In this document: in pieces, positions 1 to 8,707 of the stretch
Position numbering within the stretch: the stretch's first letter is position 1
How the letters are laid out: the number at the start of each line of letters is the position of its first letter
Origin: UBA57 sp013378375
GTDB lineage: Archaea; Thermoproteota; Nitrososphaeria; Nitrososphaerales; UBA57
DNA length: 28,948 nt
Assembly: GCA_013378375.1 (NCBI GenBank)
Contig: JACAFT010000012.1
Coordinates: forward strand, 1 to 28,948
Direction of reading: 5' to 3'
Position numbers and translations under genes: made by a program
The notes under the pieces: generated by a model
Seen by the model: the letters and a program-made list of their open reading frames with translations, nothing else
What the model was told of the DNA's origin: nothing
Database searches by the model: none

Positions 1-252
1 ATACCTGAAGCAGAAGTAACCGAAGTTGGCGAAACACGTACAGTTAATACTCGTTTTGGTACAGAAGCACGAGTTGCTGATGTCAAAATTAAGGATGACA
101 CTGCTGAAATTACGCTCTCTTTATGGAATGATGATATAGAAAAAGTACAACAGGGTACAAAGATCAAAATTGGTAATGGTTACACTAACAGTTTTCGAGG
201 AGAAGTCAAGTTAAATGTTGGCCGATATGGCACTCTTGAAATTCTCAGTTAG
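1..252 (+). CDS. RPA-like single-stranded DNA-binding protein (C-terminal part)
   Basis: An open frame from the first base codes for 83 residues and ends at TAG 250-252; the start lies outside the window. The visible part reads as one OB fold: TVNTRFG, then VADVKIKDDTAEITLSLW, then a G-x-K-I-x-I-x-NG turn, FRGE and a closing strand ending LEILS. This pattern matches the single-OB-fold RPA/SSB proteins of Nitrososphaeria, which coat single-stranded DNA in replication and repair. Its last 8 bases overlap the end of the convergent DUF1634 gene. I infer the family from motifs only; another OB-fold nucleic-acid-binding protein is the alternative. Confidence 0.75.
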   Translation: MPEAEVTEVGETRTVNTRFGTEARVADVKIKDDTAEITLSLWNDDIEKVQQGTKIKIGNGYTNSFRGEVKLNVGRYGTLEILS

Positions 253-571
253 ATGTAATTATTGTTACTAAACCTATTACTAGTGTTAGTATAATCAAGC
301 CTGATAACCCATTAATGTAATTTTTCTCTTGGACAAATGTTACTGTCATTACTATTGTTCTAATAATTGGAATAGAAAATAAAATCAATAAAACGAAAAA
401 TAACAATAAATCTATTTCTAATATCTTAGTTTTTAGTATTTGATTGTTGTAAATATTACTTTCTATTGACGAAAGTATTATCCAAATTATTGTAATGATC
501 ATTGCTAACGTTAATAATATTTTTATTATCTGCTGTATTCTTTGATCAAGTTTATTATTGATTTTATTCAT
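245..571 (-). CDS. DUF1634 family membrane protein
   Basis: This 108-residue protein has three hydrophobic segments (about residues 15-34, 53-78 and 88-106). A charged N-terminus (MNKINNKLDQRIQQ) precedes the first. Size, three-helix layout and position directly after a TauE/SafE gene match the DUF1634 family, whose members commonly accompany sulfite/organosulfonate exporter-type permeases. It lies 5 nt downstream of the TauE/SafE gene on the same strand, so the two are almost certainly co-transcribed and may form one membrane complex. The biochemical role of DUF1634 is not known to me. The ATG start (569-571) is the only good one. Confidence 0.7.
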   Translation of the reverse strand: MNKINNKLDQRIQQIIKILLTLAMIITIIWIILSSIESNIYNNQILKTKILEIDLLLFFVLLILFSIPIIRTIVMTVTFVQEKNYINGLSGLIILTLVIGLVTIITSN

Positions 572-576
572 CTTTC

Positions 577-1452
577 TTATACCAAATTTATTTCTAATCC
601 TTTGAATAACATTCTAATTGCAATATAAATTACTACGATTGAAAATACATTGCTTAATAGTTTCTTATTAATAATTTTGTTTACTCTTGCTCCAATTTGT
701 GCTCCAATGAATACACCTAGAATGACAGCAGGTATTATTTCTGCATAAAAATATCCATTTATTATAAAAATTATTGCTCCTATTAATGACGTCATTGCAA
801 TCATGAAACTACTTGTTGCTATTGCTGCTTTTATTGGAACATTCATTATTCGGTTCATTATCGGTACAAAGATTACACCTCCTCCCACTCCTAATAATCC
901 AGCAAATAATCCTCCTATGGAACTTAGTATTACTCCTTCTTTGACTTTTGTTACTGAATATTTTTCATCATGTGTTGAAATATCTTTGAAGTATTCTTTT
1001 GTGATTTTTGATTTTTTGTGTGTTTGAATTGTTTTGTTATTTTCCGTTCTCGATTTAATGTACATATTTATTGAAACATAAGTTAATGTTAATCCAAAAA
1101 TTATACTAAGGATGTTGCTGTTAATTGTTAATGATATCGAAGCTCCGATAATTGCACCTATTACTGCGCCTAATTCTAAAATTGAACTTAATTTTATGTC
1201 CGTCATTCCATTTTTTATATAAACTAATGACGCACTGCTTGAATTTACTAATACTCCGATAAAACTTGCTCCAATTGCTAGATGTATGGGTATATCAAAT
1301 AACAACGTCAATGCAGGAACAATAATGAATCCTCCTCCTAAACCTAATAATGATCCAATTATCCCTGCTATCAAACAAGTCGACAGAATTGATATGAAAA
1401 ATAATATTTCCAATGTTCTATGATATAAATTCATCAATAATATTGTTTTCAT
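577..1452 (-). CDS. TauE/SafE family anion permease/exporter
   Basis: A 291-residue protein with about eight hydrophobic segments and the internal duplication typical of TauE/SafE (DUF81). The first half carries the glycine-rich motif GSLLGLGGGFIIVPAL (about residues 33-48) and the second half the matching GGLFAGLLGVGGGVIFVPIM (about 180-199). Family members move small sulfur-containing or other organic anions such as sulfite or sulfoacetate across the cytoplasmic membrane; the substrate here cannot be read from sequence. The ATG at 1450-1452 gives the longest form; Met7 (MNLYHR) is an alternative start. It is followed by DUF1634 in an apparent two-gene operon and is divergent from the coiled-coil gene at 1515, with 62 AT-rich bases between them. 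Confidence 0.88.
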   Translation of the reverse strand: MKTILLMNLYHRTLEILFFISILSTCLIAGIIGSLLGLGGGFIIVPALTLLFDIPIHLAIGASFIGVLVNSSSASLVYIKNGMTDIKLSSILELGAVIGAIIGASISLTINSNILSIIFGLTLTYVSINMYIKSRTENNKTIQTHKKSKITKEYFKDISTHDEKYSVTKVKEGVILSSIGGLFAGLLGVGGGVIFVPIMNRIMNVPIKAAIATSSFMIAMTSLIGAIIFIINGYFYAEIIPAVILGVFIGAQIGARVNKIINKKLLSNVFSIVVIYIAIRMLFKGLEINLV

Positions 1453-1474
1453 TGATATAAATTCATAAAATTAA

Positions 1475-1490
1475 CGAAAAATTATAAATT
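1475..1490 (+). promoter_or_regulatory. BRE/TATA box of the coiled-coil protein gene
   Basis: CGAAAAATTATAAATT has the purine-rich BRE plus TATA layout of an archaeal promoter. The TATA centre lies about 30 nt before the ATG at 1515, consistent with a leaderless or nearly leaderless transcript. The box is nearly symmetric, and its centre is about 33 nt from the divergent TauE/SafE start, so it might serve both genes. Confidence 0.45.
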
Positions 1491-1514
1491 AGTTTACATA
1501 TAAATAATTTTATA

Positions 1515-2315
1515 ATGTCTAAAAAAAGACCAGTAAAACGTAAAACGAGTAGTCCATCTCTGAGAAATAAATTACTCGGTTCTATAGTTGTTGCTTTTCT
1601 ATTTGGTTCGATTTTTGGTTATGTACTTATTCAACCTCAGATAGATGATTTAGCGACTAATGAGGTTGTACTTAGATCTGAAATAAATTTTCTTAATAAC
1701 CGGATAAACGAACTTGAAATTAAGGAATCTGAGTTATCTGTATCGAAAAATACTATTGAAAATTTACAAACTAAGCTTGGTTCTTATGAAAAAGACCAAA
1801 ACGAACTTTCGCAAGAAATATCTGTGTTAAATAATCAACTTGAACAGATTGAGGTTGAACTTGAGATTAAACAAGATGAACTTGGTTTAACTGTACAAAA
1901 TGCACAACTCTCCGAACAAGAATTAGATAAGGCAAATTTACGTTTAGAATCCATTAAGAGTACTATAATAAAATTTGAGAATGATAAACTACTTTTAGTT
2001 GAGTTAAGAAAAGAAGTTCCAACAACTAGACTTCAAGCACAAGAACATTGGCAAAATGTTAAAGTTATTGCAATACAAAGTGATCCAAATCTTGGAACGA
2101 AAATTGACAGAGTTATTTCTATGATTAATCCTTATTATGATTGGCTTGAAAACCAACCAGGAGTTAATGCTACTGAAGCTGAATTCTTTAACTGGATAAT
2201 TGAAGGTAATATAAGTGGCGCGCTAAATTATACCGAGGAAATTGGGAAGTTTCAAAATGACGCATTACTTACAGTTATTATCAGAATGGACGCTGCTTTG
2301 AGCATTGTATCATAA
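1515..2315 (+). CDS. Membrane-anchored coiled-coil protein, unknown function
   Basis: A 266-residue protein that I do not recognise as a named family. A basic N-terminus (MSKKRPVKRKTSS) is followed by one hydrophobic helix at about residues 22-41, which should act as a signal anchor. Residues about 45-165 are rich in Glu, Leu, Asn and Gln with heptad-like spacing (for example LNNRINELEIKESEL and LNNQLEQIEVELEIKQDEL), predicting a long coiled coil outside the cell. A Trp/Tyr-containing globular C-terminal domain follows at about 170-266 (INPYYDWLENQPG, EAEFFNWIIEG). It precedes the peptide-uptake genes on the same strand, but a T-run after its stop and a separate promoter for the next gene suggest its own transcript. 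A cell-envelope structural or scaffolding role is inference. Confidence 0.75.
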   Translation: MSKKRPVKRKTSSPSLRNKLLGSIVVAFLFGSIFGYVLIQPQIDDLATNEVVLRSEINFLNNRINELEIKESELSVSKNTIENLQTKLGSYEKDQNELSQEISVLNNQLEQIEVELEIKQDELGLTVQNAQLSEQELDKANLRLESIKSTIIKFENDKLLLVELRKEVPTTRLQAQEHWQNVKVIAIQSDPNLGTKIDRVISMINPYYDWLENQPGVNATEAEFFNWIIEGNISGALNYTEEIGKFQNDALLTVIIRMDAALSIVS

Positions 2316-2328
2316 TTTAGACACCGGG

Positions 2329-2337
2329 ATTTTTTAT
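2329..2337 (+). terminator. Possible T-rich terminator
   Basis: After the coiled-coil gene stop, GGGATTTTTTATT provides a six-T run, the usual archaeal termination signal. It lies upstream of a clear TATA box for the next gene. No strong hairpin precedes it. Weak evidence taken alone. Confidence 0.35.
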
Positions 2338-2344
2338 TACGAAA

Positions 2345-2357
2345 ACCATTTAAATAT
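2345..2357 (+). promoter_or_regulatory. TATA box of the surface/peptide-uptake operon
   Basis: ACCATTTAAATAT forms a BRE/TATA element centred about 26 nt before the ATG at 2379, the spacing expected for a leaderless archaeal mRNA. It probably drives the propeller and substrate-binding protein genes and perhaps the whole uptake operon. Confidence 0.55.
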
Positions 2358-2378
2358 ATTAACAACAAATATATCAAA

Positions 2379-4814
2379 ATGAAAGTACTTGTATATACGC
2401 TACTTTTTATTCTTTGTACATCGATAGTTTTTCCTTTTTACACTCCTCCGGTTTCTGCTGGACCTGAAGATATTCTTTGGAGTGATGCAAGGCCTTATCG
2501 AGCTATATCTCCTTTGATTCCAGAAAGTGGAATGAACTTTCTTGAACCTGTTTCCAAAGTCTTTTCCGGTGCTGCCCAGGGGGTAGTTAGAGGTGAAGAT
2601 GTTCGTTTTGCAAATGCAAAAAAAGGTGCTATTGAAGACTGGATGGAAAAAAATATTGATTTTGCTGGACCAAACAATGACCGCGATGTAAGATTACAGG
2701 CTGCCGGAGCTGCCGCTCTTGTTCCTTATCGTGATCCTTCTCAAAAATTTAGTAGGAATATTCTTATTACTAGAGATTTTGGTACAGTTCCTGTACAAAC
2801 TGAACCTGTAATGGCTGTAAACCCACACGATCATGAACATATTGTAATTGGTACAATTGATTATAATTTTGCTAATGTAGTTTCATATGTTAGCAAAGAT
2901 GGCGGTCAATCATGGAGTGGTGCATATCAATCTAAATATTTACAAGAAGATCTTGGCGCAGCCGGAGATCCAATCGCTACTTTTGATAGAAAAGGAAATG
3001 TGTATATGGGTTGTATATCTATTGGAAGAGACGATTTTAGTTTAGGTGGTGTTCCTATGGCAGAAACAGTTTCTAGTATATCAATTACTCGTTCTGGTGA
3101 TGGAGGAGAAACATGGTTACAACCAATATCTAGTGCTCGTAGTAAAATTGAATTAGTTTTTTCTCAAACACAACGTGACGATGGTCTTAATGTAACCAGT
3201 TCAGGTACGCTTCGATTCGGCTTTTTAGACAAACCTTGGATGACATCAGGTCCTAATCCTGATAATCCTGACGAAGATATTATTTACGTTGTATACACAC
3301 ATTTTGTTACCCGATATGATTTCTTCTTTGCTTTAGAAGGGGCTTTTCTTTATTTCCGATATCCTGTACTTGAGACCACTATTGAATTAGTTAAATCTGA
3401 AGATTATGGACAAACTTGGAGTGATCCTATACCTGTTAGTCCAACTGTCTACTCTACTTATGCAGGTGCTGGTCGTGGAGGTGAAGGAGGAGAACAATTT
3501 GCAGAAGATGTTGACCAAGTTGTTCAATTTCCACATGTTTTCACACATGATGATGGTACTGTATACGTAGCATATTTTGATTCTACCGATGATGGTCCTT
3601 TTGAAGGATTAGGGGAAATCTATGTTGCTCGATCAGACAATGGAGGGGATTCCATTTCTACACATACTCGTGTTGCAACATTTAACGAACCATTTTATGG
3701 TTCTAGGAACGCTCCTTTTAGATCCTGGGCTAGTGCAATGCCTCGAGGTGCTGTATCTGACTTGGATGGTTCAATAAGTCTTGTTTTTGGCGGACGTCCT
3801 TCAGATAAACCTACTGATGATGGCGATGTATTTTTTGCACGTTCTACTACCCAAGGAGAATCTTGGTCACTTCCTAAACGTATAAACGATGATACAAAAT
3901 CTGCTTTTCAGTTCTTTCCAGCACTCGACGTTGGACCTGACGGAAATATTCATGCATTCTTTGGTGATTTTCGAGATAGTCCTAGTGAAATAAAATATCA
4001 CATGTATTATACTCGTTCTGAAGATAATGGTGAGACTTGGCTGCAAAATTCTAGAATTACTGATTATCCAACTAATCCTAACAAAGCTTTTCCTAGAGGT
4101 GCGTTTATTGGAGATTATAACGATATCAAGGCTGTAGTCGACGATGTATATATGATCTGGACTGACGGTCGGTTAGGTGAAATAACCGGTATGAACCAAA
4201 AGATTGGTTTTGCACGAACTAAATCAATGCCAACTCCTTCGATCTTTATAAGTCCTCCATCTGGACCTGGAGGGAGAGACGTACGTATTTCTGGATTTGA
4301 TTTCCAACCCGATCAAGAAATTTATATTTCTGTAAGCGGAGTTATCATCTCTTCCACTCGTACTAATAATGATGGACTCTTCACTACTGATATATTTATT
4401 CCAATTGCAGGTGAGGGTGCTCATAGTATAGTAGCTATAGAAGCTTCTGGAAATGTAGCTAGCGCTTCATTTTTTATGGATTTTGGTTTTAACAATTTAG
4501 ATCAACTCGAGAATAGATTATCTGTTATTTCTGAATCTATTTTTGATTTGTTACAGAATTCTACTAATGTAGATAGTCCTCCTCCTATTGTACCTGTACC
4601 TCCAAGTAATATTCCTGAATTAGCTAATCTTCCTATTCAAATTAACCAAATTCAAAGTGATATTTCTTCAATATCTGACAAAACAAATAATTTTGAAACA
4701 ATTATGTATACTCTTATTGCTGGTGTGCTTGCTGTTGTTGTTGTAGCATTTATTTCCATTTCTCGCACTGGTAATATTGACATAAAAAAACTTCGTAAAT
4801 TTGTAAAACCATAA
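2379..4814 (+). CDS. Secreted, membrane-tethered Asp-box (sialidase-like) beta-propeller protein
   Basis: An 811-residue surface protein. Residues 1-28 form a signal peptide (hydrophobic VLVYTLLFILCTSIVFPFY, then VSAG). Six Asp-box-like motifs (S-x-D-x-G-x-T-W type) lie at about residues 171, 239, 340, 418, 489 and 547, for example SKDGGQSW, GDGGETW, SEDYGQTW and SEDNGETW. This is the signature of a BNR/sialidase-type propeller. An Ig/IPT-like beta domain follows (about 618-705, ISPPSGPGGRDVRISG), then a Pro-rich stretch, a transmembrane helix at about 774-795 and a short basic tail. I could not identify the sialidase Arg triad or nucleophile pair, so carbohydrate hydrolysis is unproven; substrate binding or a structural role are alternatives. 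It lies 13 nt upstream of the binding-protein gene and shares its architecture, suggesting a joint function at the cell surface. Confidence 0.8.
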   Translation: MKVLVYTLLFILCTSIVFPFYTPPVSAGPEDILWSDARPYRAISPLIPESGMNFLEPVSKVFSGAAQGVVRGEDVRFANAKKGAIEDWMEKNIDFAGPNNDRDVRLQAAGAAALVPYRDPSQKFSRNILITRDFGTVPVQTEPVMAVNPHDHEHIVIGTIDYNFANVVSYVSKDGGQSWSGAYQSKYLQEDLGAAGDPIATFDRKGNVYMGCISIGRDDFSLGGVPMAETVSSISITRSGDGGETWLQPISSARSKIELVFSQTQRDDGLNVTSSGTLRFGFLDKPWMTSGPNPDNPDEDIIYVVYTHFVTRYDFFFALEGAFLYFRYPVLETTIELVKSEDYGQTWSDPIPVSPTVYSTYAGAGRGGEGGEQFAEDVDQVVQFPHVFTHDDGTVYVAYFDSTDDGPFEGLGEIYVARSDNGGDSISTHTRVATFNEPFYGSRNAPFRSWASAMPRGAVSDLDGSISLVFGGRPSDKPTDDGDVFFARSTTQGESWSLPKRINDDTKSAFQFFPALDVGPDGNIHAFFGDFRDSPSEIKYHMYYTRSEDNGETWLQNSRITDYPTNPNKAFPRGAFIGDYNDIKAVVDDVYMIWTDGRLGEITGMNQKIGFARTKSMPTPSIFISPPSGPGGRDVRISGFDFQPDQEIYISVSGVIISSTRTNNDGLFTTDIFIPIAGEGAHSIVAIEASGNVASASFFMDFGFNNLDQLENRLSVISESIFDLLQNSTNVDSPPPIVPVPPSNIPELANLPIQINQIQSDISSISDKTNNFETIMYTLIAGVLAVVVVAFISISRTGNIDIKKLRKFVKP

Positions 4815-4827
4815 CCTGTGGATCATT

Positions 4828-7599
4828 ATGTTATCTGGTTTCTCTACAAAAGTTATCACAATTTTGTTAAGTTTTGTTTTATTGATTGCTATTGTGCCTA
4901 CTATGTCAGTTGGTCAGAGTAACTATGTACCTCCACATAATAAACCCGGTCCTGCAGTAGATATTCTTAGATTCAGATCATTTCATGTTGACGTTGCCCC
5001 TCAAGAAATTATTGCCGATCAAATGGATATGTATTATTTTGGACTGAAAGTTACAGCGGCACGTGATATACGTAATACTCCTGGAATTAAAGTTCACGAA
5101 GCACCAACTTCTACTATTTCATTATTACTTAATCCTGCACCTGGCCCTGAAGGACAACTTAACCCTTTTTCAATTAAAGAAGTTCGACAGGCAATACATT
5201 TTATTGTTAATCGAGATTTTGTTGTTCAAGAAATTTACAAAGGAATGGCCGTACCTATGTTGACTCATGTTAGTTCCTTTGATAGTGATTATCTAACTCT
5301 GTATGATATGTTACTTGAATCATCAATCACTTATGATCCTGATTATGCTAGAGGTATAGTTCATAATGAAATGATTAATGCAGGAGCTGAGTTAGTTGAG
5401 GGTAAATGGCATTATAATGGAAAACCAATTCGTATTGATTTTATAATACGTGTTGAGGACGAACGAAGAGACGTTGGTGATTTGATTAGGTCTGAAGTTG
5501 AAAATTTAGGTTTTATAGTACAACCTACATACCAGCAATTTGGCCCTGCTATTTTTGCCGTATACAGTACTGATCCAAATTTAGTTGGAACCGGTGGTTC
5601 TTGGCATATGTATACTGAGGGTTGGGGTAAAGGTTCAGCCAATAGATATGATTCTGGTACATTAAATCAAATGTGTGCTCCCTGGTTAGGAAATATGCCT
5701 GGATGGCAAGAACAAGGTTATTGGCAATATGAAAGTCCTGACTTGGATGAACTTAGCCAAAAAATCTTTAGTGGAGATTTTGAAAATGAACAGGATAGAA
5801 ATTCCATATATGTTGAAGCTTCTAAACTATGTCTTGATGAATCTGTAAGGCTCTGGATTGCAAATATTATTACTAATTTACCTGCCAATGATAAAATTGA
5901 AGGTATAAGCTCTGATATAATAGCTGGTCCAAAAAGTCTCTGGACACAAAGAGATGCACATATTCCTGGTAAAAATGATTTAACTATTGGTAATGTTTGG
6001 GTGTGGACTGAACGTACAACTTGGAATCCTGTAGGAGGCTTTGGTGATCTTTATGGTAGTGATATATGGAGAAATATGTACGATCCTCCTATTACTAGAC
6101 ATCCATTTACCGGTTTACCAATTCCTTATCGTGCAAATTATGACATTACTACTTCTGGTCCGAGCGGAACTCTTCAAATTCCTTCAGATTCATTTGTTTG
6201 GAATGCTGAAACTAGTTCTTGGTCCAATGTTCCTGCAGGTTCAGTCGCAACAAGTAAAGTTGTGTTCGACTATTCAAATTACTTTAATTCTAAATGGCAT
6301 CATGGCGAATCTATAACTATGGCTGATGTAATTTATTCTATACATCAAACTTTTGATCTAACTTATAACGACGAAAAATCTTCAATGGAATTTGCTATTG
6401 CTACTGTTTCGAAACCGTATTTGGATAGTTTCAAAGGATTTCGTATAGTTGATGATAATAAACTAGAAGTTTATGTTGATTTTTGGCATTTTGCTCCTGA
6501 TTACATTGCTGATTATGCTAGTATTACTAGTATAACCATGCCTTGGGAAATACTTTATTCAATGGATACATTAGTTTTTGATCAACGAAAAGCTGCATAC
6601 AGTGATACAGCTGCACAAAGATTTAACGTTCCATGGCTGAGTCTTGTTATGGATAGAGACGCACGACTTGTTCGTTCTGTTTTACGTGAACATAGTTCAG
6701 ACAATAATATTCCACTAAATGTATTTACAGTTCAAGGAAAACAATTAGTTTCTACCTCTGATGCTCAAAGTCGATATAATTCTGCTCTTTCTTGGTTTGA
6801 TGAATATAAAATGTTAGTTATATCTAATGGACCTTTTATGTTGAAAATATATGATCCTCCTGCTCAGTATGCTGAATTAATTGCTTTTCGAGATGAAACT
6901 TATCCATTTAAACCCGGTCAGTTTTATTATGGAAGTGCAAATCTAGTTGAAATTGTTGATATAAATACAAATTTCATTGAACTCAATTCTGATAATGAAA
7001 TCATTATGAAATTAATCGGCGAGGGTAATTTAGGACTTCGTTATGCATTGATTAATGAAATTAATAATGAAATTTTATCTAAGGGAATAGCTTCTGAAAA
7101 ATCAACAAATGAGTTTGTTATTAATCTTGATAGTACTTTAACATCCAATCTACGACCAGGTTTCTATAAATTACATTTAGCAGGTTTTAGTGATACACTA
7201 TCATCTGTTAGCGCTCGGGTTATTGTCCTTGAAGCTGTTTCTGATCGACCTGTTGCACCTGTTGTTAGTCAACAAATTAATGAAGAAAAACCACAATCTG
7301 AAAATCCTATCAATCAAAATAATATTGATGAAAAACCACAATCGGAAGAATCATCAAGTTTAATTCTTCCTCTCATAGTTGCTTTGGTTATAATTATTGG
7401 AGGCGTATTTGTAATGCAAAGATCACAAACTACTTCCAAACGTGTTGTTAGAAAAACTTCATCTCGTTCTCGATCTAGTAAAAAATCAGGATTAAAAAGT
7501 TCTAAGAAAACAACTAAGAAAACAACTGCTACTAAAAAAACAATTTCAACTAAAAAACCTAAAAAATCCATTAGAAAATCTAGTAAGAAATCTACTTGA
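4828..7599 (+). CDS. Family-5 (Dpp/Opp) substrate-binding protein, apparently circularly permuted, C-terminally anchored
   Basis: A 923-residue extracellular binding protein for an oligopeptide-type ABC importer; classical family members are about 550 residues. A signal peptide lies at about 1-29 (ITILLSFVLLIAIVPTMSVG) with no lipobox Cys. Residues about 44-370 resemble the second half of SBP_bac_5: VDILRFR, then NPFSIKEVRQAIHFIVNRD at 112, the hallmark normally found late in the protein. Residues about 385-690 resemble the first half: LTIGNVWVW near the start, WHHGESITMADVIYSIH at 490, and NGPFMLKIYDPP at 666. The halves are thus in swapped order. A beta-rich domain (about 700-810), a linker with two EKPQSE copies, a membrane helix (about 843-865) and a basic Lys/Ser/Thr tail of about 56 residues follow. 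The ligand is unknown; peptides are likely from the transporter type. Confidence 0.85.
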   Translation: MLSGFSTKVITILLSFVLLIAIVPTMSVGQSNYVPPHNKPGPAVDILRFRSFHVDVAPQEIIADQMDMYYFGLKVTAARDIRNTPGIKVHEAPTSTISLLLNPAPGPEGQLNPFSIKEVRQAIHFIVNRDFVVQEIYKGMAVPMLTHVSSFDSDYLTLYDMLLESSITYDPDYARGIVHNEMINAGAELVEGKWHYNGKPIRIDFIIRVEDERRDVGDLIRSEVENLGFIVQPTYQQFGPAIFAVYSTDPNLVGTGGSWHMYTEGWGKGSANRYDSGTLNQMCAPWLGNMPGWQEQGYWQYESPDLDELSQKIFSGDFENEQDRNSIYVEASKLCLDESVRLWIANIITNLPANDKIEGISSDIIAGPKSLWTQRDAHIPGKNDLTIGNVWVWTERTTWNPVGGFGDLYGSDIWRNMYDPPITRHPFTGLPIPYRANYDITTSGPSGTLQIPSDSFVWNAETSSWSNVPAGSVATSKVVFDYSNYFNSKWHHGESITMADVIYSIHQTFDLTYNDEKSSMEFAIATVSKPYLDSFKGFRIVDDNKLEVYVDFWHFAPDYIADYASITSITMPWEILYSMDTLVFDQRKAAYSDTAAQRFNVPWLSLVMDRDARLVRSVLREHSSDNNIPLNVFTVQGKQLVSTSDAQSRYNSALSWFDEYKMLVISNGPFMLKIYDPPAQYAELIAFRDETYPFKPGQFYYGSANLVEIVDINTNFIELNSDNEIIMKLIGEGNLGLRYALINEINNEILSKGIASEKSTNEFVINLDSTLTSNLRPGFYKLHLAGFSDTLSSVSARVIVLEAVSDRPVAPVVSQQINEEKPQSENPINQNNIDEKPQSEESSSLILPLIVALVIIIGGVFVMQRSQTTSKRVVRKTSSRSRSSKKSGLKSSKKTTKKTTATKKTISTKKPKKSIRKSSKKST

Positions 7600-7620
7600 T
7601 GTTAAAAACCAAAGAAACAC

Positions 7621-7631
7621 AAATAAAAGTT
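7621..7631 (+). promoter_or_regulatory. Possible internal TATA box before the permease genes
   Basis: AAATAAAAGTT is centred about 31 nt before the ATG at 7658, in the 58-nt gap between the binding-protein and permease genes. It may give the permease/ATPase genes an additional transcript. The region is AT-rich throughout, so this is tentative. Confidence 0.3.
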
Positions 7632-7657
7632 AGAATAAATAAATCTAATACTGTATA

Positions 7658-8707
7658 ATGTCTCTTTTTCGAACTTTAGTATTTCGCGGACTTTCTTTAT
7701 TTGTTGTCTTGTTAACAGTTCTTTTTCTTTCAGTTATTGTTCTTGGTGCAACAGGTTTTTCTGACCGATTATTAACTGCCACAGTAAGTGAAGAATTACG
7801 TGGATTGAGACAATCTCTTTCACAAAATATTAATGATCCAAATGAACTTGAACGAGTTATTTCTGATCGACGTGAGCAATTAATAGAATTTTATGGTTTG
7901 GATCAACCTTGGTATTATCGTTTACCTGATATGGTGTTTCGTATTCTCACACTGGATTTAGGTGAGGCTAGAACTCTTCGTAGTTTTTCAGGAAGTAATC
8001 GTGTTAGTGATATAGTTATTGAAAGACTGCCAAATACTCTAATTCTTGTTACATCTGCTATGTTTGTTACTTCACTAATTGGTCTGTATGTTGGTGTTAA
8101 AGTTGCCACTCAAGTAGGGTCTAGATTCGAACGTGCTGTTTCATATTTTTCTGCTATTTCATATGCTCTTCCTGCTTGGTGGTTGGGAATAATTTTTATT
8201 ATTTTATTTGCTTTTCAATTAAGAATTCTTCCATCATCAGGAATGTTTAGTGTACCTCCTCCTACTGAACCATTGGCGAGATTTTTTGATCGACTTTGGC
8301 ACGCAATACTTCCAGTGTTTACTTTAATAATTGTCTCCATTGGACCTTGGGCTTATGCAGTTCGTACAATGGTCTTGAATATTTCACAAGAAGATTTTGT
8401 TAACGTTGCACGTGCAAAAGGACTTCCTGAGAATCTTGTTATGAGACGTCATATAGTTCGTGTTGCAGCTCCACCAATTGTAACCAGCTTAATATTAGGC
8501 CTGACTGGTTCTTTAGGCGGTGCAATTCTAACTGAAACTGTTTTTGGTTGGCCTGGGATGGGGAGATTGTATTATGAAGCAGTATTAGCTGCAGATGAAT
8601 CTGTTATTGTCGCATTAACTTTTATGTTTACCCTGCTTTATGTAATAGCCAGATTTATTTTAGAAATATTGTATGTCGTTTTAGATCCAAGGATTAGATA
8701 CAAATGA
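7658..8707 (+). CDS. ABC peptide/oligosaccharide importer permease, DppB/OppB type
   Basis: A 349-residue inner-membrane permease. It has an N-terminal helix (about 8-31), a periplasm-facing segment (about 32-115) and then five transmembrane helices. The segment includes the family motif REQLIEFYGLDQPWYYR, which precedes the core in DppB proteins. The cytoplasmic EAA-type coupling loop is NVARAKGLPENLVMRRHIVRVAAPP (about 249-273), which docks to the ATPase. The typical TETVFGWPGMGRLYYEAV motif lies near residue 290. Length is close to the family norm (about 310-340). Its last four bases (ATGA) overlap the start of the next permease gene, so the two are translationally coupled and form a heterodimer channel. 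It works with the binding protein upstream. Confidence 0.93.
   Translation: MSLFRTLVFRGLSLFVVLLTVLFLSVIVLGATGFSDRLLTATVSEELRGLRQSLSQNINDPNELERVISDRREQLIEFYGLDQPWYYRLPDMVFRILTLDLGEARTLRSFSGSNRVSDIVIERLPNTLILVTSAMFVTSLIGLYVGVKVATQVGSRFERAVSYFSAISYALPAWWLGIIFIILFAFQLRILPSSGMFSVPPPTEPLARFFDRLWHAILPVFTLIIVSIGPWAYAVRTMVLNISQEDFVNVARAKGLPENLVMRRHIVRVAAPPIVTSLILGLTGSLGGAILTETVFGWPGMGRLYYEAVLAADESVIVALTFMFTLLYVIARFILEILYVVLDPRIRYK

Noticed and set aside
803..1027. Plus-strand open frame of 74 codons within the TauE/SafE gene
   Set aside because: It is antisense to a clearly recognisable membrane protein, and its Pro/Ser-rich translation matches nothing.
4224..4424. Minus-strand open frame of 66 codons in the propeller gene
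   Set aside because: It is antisense to the Ig-like domain and has no supporting signal.
7484..7596. AAG/ACT-rich run at the end of the binding-protein gene as a DNA repeat or CRISPR-like array
   Set aside because: There is no regular unit with spacers; it is simply low-complexity coding sequence for a Lys/Thr-rich tail.
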